DNA from: JBOGFI01 sp050743365
Lineage (GTDB): Bacteria > Actinomycetota > Acidimicrobiia > IMCC26256 > JACDBD01
Direction of reading: 5' to 3'
NCBI GenBank assembly: GCA_050743365.1
Contig: JBOGFI010000116.1
Coordinates: 1 to 6,397, forward strand
DNA length: 6,397 nt
Below are positions 1-4,170 of this stretch, piece after piece; within the stretch, counting starts at the first letter, position 1; the number at the start of each line of letters is the position of its first letter. The position numbers and the translations under genes were made by a program. A model generated the notes under the pieces. It did no database searches. It was not told where the DNA came from and was given only the letters and a program-made list of their open reading frames with translations.

Positions 1-2
1 GC

Positions 3-245
3 AAGAGCGACCGCCGCGTACGAGCCGACGTCCGGGCTTTCGCGGGGCGCTTCACCGGCGCGTGGCGCTGGTCGACCAAGCCGACGAGCGACGAGTGCCG
101 CTCGTTCCAGTTACGGCTCCTCGAGGCCGGCGGACTCGAGGAGGGCGACGAGCACGTCCATACCCGGGGAGCGGGCTGCCCGTTCCTTGCGCTCTTCCGC
201 CCCCGAGTACGCGAGTTCTCCACAGGAGCCGGCGCGAGCCGGTGA
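3..245 (+). CDS. C-terminal part of an unrecognised protein (5' end outside window)
   Basis: An open frame enters from the left edge and runs 80 codons to a TGA at 243-245. Almost every codon ends in G or C, as expected for a real gene in this genome; the other two forward frames here read as low-complexity Arg/Ser/Pro-rich sequence. The visible residues contain two cysteines, in SDEC and GAGCPFL contexts, and aromatic residues in GRFTGAWRWS. I recognise no family, and no membrane segment is evident in the visible part. Its TGA overlaps the GTG of the next gene by four bases (GTGA, 242-245), so the two are probably translationally coupled in one operon. The true start and full length lie upstream of the window. 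Confidence 0.7.
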   Translation, partial: KSDRRVRADVRAFAGRFTGAWRWSTKPTSDECRSFQLRLLEAGGLEEGDEHVHTRGAGCPFLALFRPRVREFSTGAGASR

Positions 246-781
246 CGGCGGCAGCGCCCGCCTGGCCGACACGCGCCAGTCTGGTCGCTGTCTGGGTAGT
301 AGCGGCAGTCGGCTTGGGAGCGCTCCTCGCGGTGGCGCAGACAACCGAGAGCGGGCTCGACGACCACGATCCCGCCTACCAGCGTCCCGGCTTCCTCGAC
401 CTCGGCGAGCTGCCCGAGCCCGCACCGCAAGTGACCGGGGACATCCCGGCGCCAGGCCGGCGCGCGCTCGTGTTCTTCGACCGTCCCAGTCGGGTGGAAC
501 GGCTCTGCGACGCCCTCGCCGGCAACGACCTGCTCGACCGCGCCGACGTCGCCATCGTCGTCGCCGGGCACGCGCCGAGGTGTGGGGCCGACCTCTCGCT
601 CGTGTCCGATCCCCGAGGACGGCTGGCGCAAGAGTTCGGGCTGCACGAGCCCCGCGACGACGGGCCCTCCGTCGGGTACGCGGTGGTCGACTCTGGGGGC
701 GAGATTCGCTACCGCACCCTCGACCCCGCCGCCGCCGGCCAGCTCGACGAGGTCTCGACGATCCTGACGGCGACACCGTGA
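242..781 (+). CDS. Membrane-anchored peroxiredoxin/thioredoxin-fold-like protein
   Basis: 179 residues from GTG 242. The frame is open further upstream (an in-frame GTG at 62), but the upstream gene occupies that DNA in another frame and the GTGA overlap fixes 242 as the likely start. Residues about 13-32 form one hydrophobic segment, a signal anchor or uncleaved signal peptide, so the rest is probably extracytoplasmic. The soluble part resembles AhpC/TSA or TlpA-type proteins: a core strand ALVFF (75-79), then P82 and C89 at the spacing of the peroxiredoxin PxxxT/SxxC motif, then SDPRGRLAQEFGL (122-134) and a YAVVDSGGEIRY strand-turn-strand (146-157), typical of the second half of that fold. 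The Thr/Ser of the motif is Glu86, so peroxidase activity is doubtful. A second cysteine is at 114. Assignment rests on fold-like patterns; a non-catalytic redoxin-like protein is equally possible. Confidence 0.65.
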   Translation: MTAAAPAWPTRASLVAVWVVAAVGLGALLAVAQTTESGLDDHDPAYQRPGFLDLGELPEPAPQVTGDIPAPGRRALVFFDRPSRVERLCDALAGNDLLDRADVAIVVAGHAPRCGADLSLVSDPRGRLAQEFGLHEPRDDGPSVGYAVVDSGGEIRYRTLDPAAAGQLDEVSTILTATP

Positions 782-1215
782 CCACCCGCAGCGTGACGAC
801 GGGGATGCGCGAAGCACGCACACTACGTGTGTGCCTGTGGTGCGTCGCCGCCGTGGTTGTCGAGGTCGGTCTCTACCTCTCCTATCGGGGCCACGACGCC
901 CGGTTCCACTGGTTCACACACTTCTTCATCGGCGCGTCGGCGGCACTGATCGTCATGAGCGCGGTCGCGCTCCGGACCCACCGGCCGGTTCCCCTGCCGC
1001 TCGTGTGGATCCTCCTCGGCCACCTCTTCGCGATGTTCCCCGACTTCCTGTTCACCGCCGGGACCGCCCACTACCGATGGATGGACGTGTTCCTGGGCCA
1101 CCTCAGCAGCCACTTCGTCGTGGGCCGGAATCTCACGTGGTACCTCGTGTTCCTCGCGTGCCTGGGCCTCTACCTCGGAGTCGTCGACCGCCTCCGCCCA
1201 CCCGACTCGCGATGA
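778..1215 (+). CDS. Small histidine-rich multipass membrane protein
   Basis: 145 residues from GTG 778, which overlaps the preceding TGA as GTGA. GTG 793 and ATG 805 are possible later starts. About four hydrophobic segments are visible, near residues 17-36, 47-65, 73-92 and 119-136. His and Asp residues cluster at membrane borders: H44 and H48 (FHWFTHFF), H82 and D89 (LGHLFAMFPDFLF), H98, D103 (RWMD), H108 and H112 (LGHLSSHF). That pattern resembles membrane-embedded metal-dependent hydrolases of the YdjM/DUF457 kind, but I cannot confirm membership and a metal site is an inference. The ATG of the downstream hydrolase overlaps this TGA (ATGA), so production of the two proteins is probably coupled. 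Confidence 0.7.
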   Translation: MTTRSVTTGMREARTLRVCLWCVAAVVVEVGLYLSYRGHDARFHWFTHFFIGASAALIVMSAVALRTHRPVPLPLVWILLGHLFAMFPDFLFTAGTAHYRWMDVFLGHLSSHFVVGRNLTWYLVFLACLGLYLGVVDRLRPPDSR

Positions 1216-2012
1216 GCGCACGCGCGGTACGGCCCCTGTTCGTCCGCGAGTGGGGTGAGGGCCCACCAGTCGTCTTCCTCCACGGGCTCGGCGCGTCCTC
1301 GCGCTATTGGGAGCAACTCGCGGCTGCGAGCTCGGGCTACCGGGGCATCGCGCCGGATCTGCTCGGGTTCGGACACTCCCCCAAACCCGCCGACGCGGCC
1401 TATGACGTGAGGACACACGTCGACGCCGTAGCGCCACTCGCCCCTCGAGCCAGTCTCGTCGTCGGCCACTCGGCCGGCGCGATCCTCGCGGCGGCGCTGG
1501 CGGCGACGCATCCGGCGCTTGTGCGCGGGCTCGTCCTCCTCGGTCTGCCCGCCTTCCCCGACGAGCCCACCGCCCGCCGCGAGGTCGGCCGGCTCGGGCT
1601 ACTCGCCCGTCTCACCGTGCAGGGCCGGCCGTTGGCGCGGCTCCTCTGCGTAGCGATGTGCCGGCTGCGCCCGCTGGCCATCACCCTCGCTCCGCTCATC
1701 ATCCGCGACCTGCCACGCGCTATCGCGTCAGACGGCGCTCGCCACACCTGGCCGTCCTTCCACGGCACGCTCGAGCGCGTGGTGGTCGAGCACCGCGTGC
1801 TCCCAGACCTGCTGGCCATCCGCGGCAGGATCACCCTCATGCACGGTGCAGACGATCGCGAAGCTCCTCTGGGCTACGCGCGCGCTCTGGTCGACGCAGC
1901 CGAGGCACGGGAATGCGAGATCGAGCTCGACGTGGTCGCCGGCGACCACCATCTCGCCCTGCGGCGACCCGAGCTGGTCGCCACGACGCTCGCCCGGGCG
2001 TTCGCTGAGTAG
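1212..2012 (+). CDS. Alpha/beta-hydrolase fold enzyme
   Basis: 266 residues from ATG 1212, placed by the ATGA overlap with the previous stop. The frame stays open upstream, but that DNA codes for the membrane protein in another frame. Features of the fold appear in order: the oxyanion-hole segment FLHGLGASSRYW (22-33), APDLLGFGHS (47-56), nucleophile elbow GHSAG with Ser87, acid loop HGADD (Asp215 or Asp214), and His246 or His247 in GDHHLALRRPE. Length matches the family (about 260-300). A cap region of about residues 113-195 is rich in Leu, Arg and Ala and probably sets substrate choice. The triad looks complete, so an active esterase, lipase or C-C hydrolase-type enzyme is likely; no signal peptide is seen, suggesting a cytoplasmic location. 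The substrate cannot be read from sequence. The MFS gene follows after 9 bases. Confidence 0.9.
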   Translation: MSARAVRPLFVREWGEGPPVVFLHGLGASSRYWEQLAAASSGYRGIAPDLLGFGHSPKPADAAYDVRTHVDAVAPLAPRASLVVGHSAGAILAAALAATHPALVRGLVLLGLPAFPDEPTARREVGRLGLLARLTVQGRPLARLLCVAMCRLRPLAITLAPLIIRDLPRAIASDGARHTWPSFHGTLERVVVEHRVLPDLLAIRGRITLMHGADDREAPLGYARALVDAAEARECEIELDVVAGDHHLALRRPELVATTLARAFAE

Positions 2013-2021
2013 ACCCTGCCC

Positions 2022-3209
2022 GTGAGCCTGCGTCGGGTGCTCGGCCGGCCCGCGTTCCGGCGCGTGTTCCTTGCGCACTCGATCTCTCGCGCCGGCGATG
2101 CGTTCAACGCGGTGGCGCTCGTCGTGCTCGTGTTCAGGATCACCGACTCTGCTGTCGGTGTGGCGGGCACGGTGGCCTTCGAGATCGCGCCCGTACTGCT
2201 GTTGGGCCCTTCCGCCGGACTCCTGGCCGATCGCTACCCGCGCCGAACCGTCATGCTCCTGGCCGATCTACTCCGCGCTGCCCTCGCGGCGGTGCTCGCG
2301 CTCTCCCACACGTCGGTCGCGCTGACGTATGCCGTGGCTTTCGGGCTCTCGACCGGTGCGGTCATCTTCAATCCCGCGACGTCGGCGCTCCTGCCGGAGA
2401 CCGTGGACGACGACGACCTTGTGACGGCCAACTCGGCGCTCTGGACGGTCGCGGTCCTCGCCCAGATCGCCTTTGCCCCGCTGGCCGGGCTGCTGATCAG
2501 CCTGGTCGGCGTTGGAAGCGCCTTTGGGCTCAACGCCCTGTCGTTTCTGGCATCGGCCGCGCTGCTCCGCCGGCTGGAGGTGGGCCGACTGCCGGCGGCC
2601 CGCGAGACACCCCGCCGGCGGGCGCTGTCCCAGGGTCTCGCTGCCGTACGAGGCAGTCCGCTCTTGCGGCGGCTGGCCATGGTGCAGGTCCTGGCCGCGC
2701 TGTCGGCCGGTGCTACCGGCGGTCTCCTCGTCGTCCTCGCCGCCGAACGGTTTCGCGTCGGCCCATCCGGGTTCGGGCTGCTGCTTGGCGCCATCGGGAT
2801 CGGCGCCGTCCTCGGACCGGTCGTCCTCGGGCGCTTCATTCGGGCCGGCGAACGCCGCTACTTGTTCGCCCCGCTCGTCGTCCGCGGTGGCGTGGACCTG
2901 ACCCTGGCCCAGACCACCAGCCCCGTGCTCGGCGGTACCGCGCTCACCGCCTACGGCATCGCCACGTCCACCGGCATGATCGCCTTCCAGTCCACCGTTC
3001 AAGCCGAGGTCCCGAGCGAGCGTCGGGGACGGGCCTTCGCGTTCTTCGATGTGCTCTGGAACGGGTCGCGTCTGGCCTCCCTGGGGCTCGGCGGGCTCCT
3101 CGCCGACGCCGCAGGAGTCCGCACCGTCTACATCGCAGGAGGCGCGCTGCTCCTCGTTGCCGCGGTGATCGGTTTCTCGGGTGTCCCCGCCGATCGGGAC
3201 CGGTGCTGA
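2022..3209 (+). CDS. Major facilitator superfamily permease (MFS_3/EntS-like)
   Basis: 395 residues from GTG 2022, 9 bases after the hydrolase stop; no strong ribosome binding site is seen, so coupling is likely. The N-terminal SRAGDAF (22-28) and the loop 2-3 motif A, GLLADRYPRR (66-75), are hallmarks of this exporter-like MFS group, as are NSALW near 137-141 and the QAEVPSERRGRAFAFFD stretch in the C-terminal half. Hydrophobic segments along the whole length suggest 10-12 membrane helices, with a positively charged central loop near residues 185-215. Members are mostly drug or small-molecule exporters, e.g. EntS for enterobactin. Export of a product or substrate of the upstream hydrolase is a reasonable inference, unproven. 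This is the last gene of the left operon; I see no clear hairpin-plus-T-run terminator after it. Confidence 0.88.
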   Translation: MSLRRVLGRPAFRRVFLAHSISRAGDAFNAVALVVLVFRITDSAVGVAGTVAFEIAPVLLLGPSAGLLADRYPRRTVMLLADLLRAALAAVLALSHTSVALTYAVAFGLSTGAVIFNPATSALLPETVDDDDLVTANSALWTVAVLAQIAFAPLAGLLISLVGVGSAFGLNALSFLASAALLRRLEVGRLPAARETPRRRALSQGLAAVRGSPLLRRLAMVQVLAALSAGATGGLLVVLAAERFRVGPSGFGLLLGAIGIGAVLGPVVLGRFIRAGERRYLFAPLVVRGGVDLTLAQTTSPVLGGTALTAYGIATSTGMIAFQSTVQAEVPSERRGRAFAFFDVLWNGSRLASLGLGGLLADAAGVRTVYIAGGALLLVAAVIGFSGVPADRDRC

Positions 3210-3331
3210 GGGACCCTGGCTTGGTGGCCGCCCACGAATTCACGGTGAGTGGCGCGCGGTAGGCCGCGCGGTAGGCGGGGACCCACGCTGGGTGGCGCGC
3301 GGTAGGCGGCGAGGGGGCCGCGCGGTAGGCA

Positions 3332-3346
3332 CTCCCACTTTGGGAG
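3332..3346. repeat. Short perfect inverted repeat in the centre of array A
   Basis: CTCCCA (3332-3337) and TGGGAG (3341-3346) form a perfect 6-bp stem with a CTT loop, directly after the fourth family A copy. No T-run follows, so it is not a convincing intrinsic terminator. It may be an operator half-site pair or a structural element between the two clusters. Confidence 0.5.
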
Positions 3347-3367
3347 CACCGGCGCCGAGGACCGGCT

Positions 3368-3381
3368 GGAGAAAAATCTCC
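3368..3381. repeat. Inverted repeat around an A-rich core, just before the right cluster of array A
   Basis: GGAGA (3368-3372) and TCTCC (3377-3381) form a perfect 5-bp stem with an AAAA loop. The element abuts the first copy of the right-hand family A cluster (3382). The A-rich core is unusual in this GC-rich DNA and could mark an easily melted or bent site. Confidence 0.45.
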
Positions 3382-3501
3382 GCGCGGTAGGCGGGAGGTA
3401 GGCCGCGCGGTAGGCGGCGCGGTAGGCAGGCTCCTCAGACTCCGGTCGATGGCGTCCGATGCGGACCGCGAAGGGCCCCGGGCACCGGGCACCCACGCAC
3501 A

Positions 3502-3611
3502 CGGGAGTGATCCCGGGAGCGATTCGGGAGTGATCGGGGATGACTCCCGGCAAAAAACCGGTGGCGGGAGTGATCCCGGGAGCGATCGCGGGAGCGGTCG
3601 CGGGAGTGATC
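3502..3611 (+). repeat. Repeat family B: CGGGAG-Y-G-R-T-Y direct repeats upstream of the HTH gene
   Basis: Direct copies are at 3502 (CGGGAGTGATC), 3514 (CGGGAGCGATT), 3525 (TGATC form), 3565 (TGATC form), 3577 (CGATC form), 3589 (CGGTC form) and 3601 (TGATC form), each 11 bases. Steps are 12 and 11, a gap of 40, then 12, 12 and 12. In the gap lies an inverted copy, GATGACTCCCG (3539-3549). In the frame of the HTH gene most copies would encode Gly-Ser-Asp-Pro/Arg units, but the 11-base step puts the copy at 3525 in another frame, so DNA-level selection fits better than a protein repeat. The array ends 17 bases before ATG 3629, consistent with an operator for that gene. Head-to-tail sites of this kind are known for BldC-type and Xis-type HTH proteins. 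Confidence 0.85.
3525..3549. repeat. Near-perfect 11-bp hairpin made from opposed family B sites, candidate oriT element
   Basis: CGGGAGTGATC (3525-3535) and GATGACTCCCG (3539-3549) pair over 11 bases with one internal mismatch, leaving a GGG loop. An A6 tract (3552-3557) follows after two bases. Because the A-run would be a T-run only before the hairpin on the opposite strand, this is not an intrinsic terminator in either direction. MobF relaxases recognise a hairpin next to the nick site, so a transfer-origin role is possible; an operator with opposed binding sites is the alternative. Confidence 0.5.
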
Positions 3612-3628
3612 CCCGGAAACTGCGGTCC

Positions 3629-3931
3629 ATGGCCACGAGCGGCGCGGCGCGCCTGGACGAGTGCCCAGACTTCCTCACCGTCGAGGAAGTACGAGCGATA
3701 CTGCGGATCAGCCGCGGCAACGCCTATGAGCTGATCCGGCGCTGGACTGAGACGGGAGGCCGGGACGGGCTCGAGCACCGCCGGTTCGGCCGCGTCATCC
3801 GAATACCCAAGACGGTCGTCGAGCGACTCACTGCACCGAGCGACCCCGTCCCGGCGCCGCTCGACCTCCGGGAAGCGCCGACAGCACGTCGGCGCCGTGT
3901 TGGACGGCAGCGGTTGGGGCGGGCCGGGTGA
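3629..3931 (+). CDS. Winged helix-turn-helix DNA-binding protein (HTH_17, excisionase/BldC-like)
   Basis: 100 residues from ATG 3629. An in-frame ATG at 3449 would give 160 residues, but the extra 60 would be low-complexity sequence encoded through repeat array B, so I prefer 3629, although no good ribosome binding site precedes it. Residues 15-67 carry the HTH_17/MerR-like fold: FLTVEEVRAILRISRGNAYE (15-34; helix-turn-helix), LIRRW, then the wing FGRVIRIPKTVVERL (53-67), where the R-x-G-R-x-I-R-I-P pattern is typical. The tail (87-98) is Arg-rich (RRRR at 87-90) and may add DNA contacts. Such proteins act as recombination directionality factors, relaxosome accessory proteins or regulators. 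Its place between the repeat arrays and the relaxase suggests it binds those repeats and may repress or activate the transfer operon. Its TGA overlaps the next GTG (GTGA, 3928-3931). Confidence 0.82.
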   Translation: MATSGAARLDECPDFLTVEEVRAILRISRGNAYELIRRWTETGGRDGLEHRRFGRVIRIPKTVVERLTAPSDPVPAPLDLREAPTARRRRVGRQRLGRAG

Positions 3932-4170
3932 GCATCCGTGTCGTCCGCGACGACGAGGTGACGGAACCGAGCAGGAATGACCGAGGCGCCGACCCCTCCA
4001 TCCCCCGAGCACCAGCCACGACCGCATCCCACACTGACTCCGCGCCCGCAAGACAGCAGGCATCGCCCGCGCCACGCCTCCCGACTGACCGATACCAAGA
4101 CCGCACCTTTCCAGAACACGAACTTGCATCACGGATGCGGGAGCCACGCGGGAGTGGTCGGCCGTGTTGA
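3928..4170 (+). CDS. Possible small hydrophilic protein between HTH gene and relaxase
   Basis: 80 codons from GTG 3928, which overlaps the HTH stop as GTGA; its TGA (4168-4170) overlaps the relaxase start region. This double overlap matches the coupling style of the window and is the main support. The product is polar and rich in Pro, Arg, Ala and Ser, has no membrane segment or recognised domain, and is probably disordered. G/C at third positions is high only for about the first 12 codons and weaker afterwards. A competing frame starting at ATG 3977 (72 codons, to 4195) has somewhat higher third-position G/C but runs into the relaxase. The stretch may instead be an untranslated leader. Confidence 0.35.
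   Translation: MSIRVVRDDEVTEPSRNDRGADPSIPRAPATTASHTDSAPARQQASPAPRLPTDRYQDRTFPEHELASRMREPRGSGRPC
4123..4141. repeat. Inverted repeat upstream of the relaxase start
   Basis: GCATC (4126-4130) and GATGC (4134-4138) pair perfectly around an ACG loop; two G-T wobbles and a C-G pair extend the stem to 8 bases in RNA (4123 with 4141). It ends 22 bases before the GTG start, so it could affect translation initiation or be a binding site. Chance occurrence cannot be excluded. Confidence 0.35.
4149..4159 (+). promoter_or_regulatory. Solitary family B site over the relaxase ribosome binding site
   Basis: CGGGAGTGGTC fits the consensus of array B (CGGGAG-Y-G-R-T-Y) at every position and differs by one base from the most common copy. 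I noticed no other copy outside 3502-3611. Its GGAG (4151-4154) is also the likely Shine-Dalgarno sequence, 9 bases before GTG 4164. A protein bound here could regulate relaxase expression, tying it to whatever reads array B. The overlap with a purine-rich ribosome binding site means part of the match could be coincidental. Confidence 0.55.

Larger units (their letters stand above)
3254..3427 (+). repeat. Repeat family A: seven copies of GCGCGGTAGGC in two clusters
   Basis: Perfect copies lie at 3254-3264, 3266-3276, 3297-3307, 3320-3330, 3382-3392, 3405-3415 and 3417-3427. Six of the seven are preceded by C, giving CGCGCGGTAGGC. A partial copy, GGTAGGC, sits at 3397-3403, in register between copies five and six. 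Start-to-start steps are 12, 31, 23, 62, 23 and 12 bases; most are near whole multiples of a helical turn. All copies point the same way. The array splits into a left cluster of four and a right cluster of three plus the partial, around a centre (3331-3381) with two small inverted repeats. This is iteron-like architecture. The binding protein is not identifiable here; it may be the HTH protein, the relaxase accessory or a Rep protein outside the window. Confidence 0.9.
3210..3628 (+). promoter_or_regulatory. Repeat-rich non-coding control region, candidate oriT/origin/operator
   Basis: 419 bases separate the permease from the likely start of the HTH gene. The region holds two unrelated families of 11-bp direct repeats (3254-3427 and 3502-3611), four short inverted repeats or hairpins, and two A tracts (AAAAA near 3372, AAAAAA at 3552-3557) that stand out in very GC-rich DNA. 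Reading frames cross it on both strands, but repeat copies change frame within each array, arguing against coding. Position directly upstream of a DNA-binding protein and a MobF relaxase suggests a control region for transfer genes, an oriT, or replication iterons. No -10/-35 promoter could be picked with confidence. Bases 3428-3501 hold only a weak GTCCG/CGGAC hairpin (3454-3466). Confidence 0.6.

Noticed and set aside
62..241. Upstream extension of the redoxin-like gene to the GTG at 62
   Set aside because: The DNA is better explained by the upstream gene in another frame with strong third-position G/C bias, and the 242-245 GTGA overlap gives a natural start with the membrane segment near the N-terminus.
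1221..1233. Additional family A copy inside the hydrolase gene (GCGCGGTACGGC), and a similar word near 6384 (GCGCGGTACAT)
   Set aside because: Both break the GGTAGGC core and lie within coding sequence; chance matches to a GC-rich word.
3181..3390. Plus-strand 69-codon frame overlapping the end of the permease and array A
   Set aside because: The product is Arg/Gly-rich and made of array A repeats; repeat copies lie in several frames, so coding is unlikely.
3525..3557. Intrinsic terminator of the left operon
   Set aside because: The hairpin is followed by A residues on the plus strand, and the T-run on the minus strand precedes the stem, so neither direction gives a stem followed by U-run.
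3254..3611. CRISPR array
   Set aside because: Repeat units are only 11 bp, spacers are 1 base to tens of bases and not of uniform length, and no cas gene is present.
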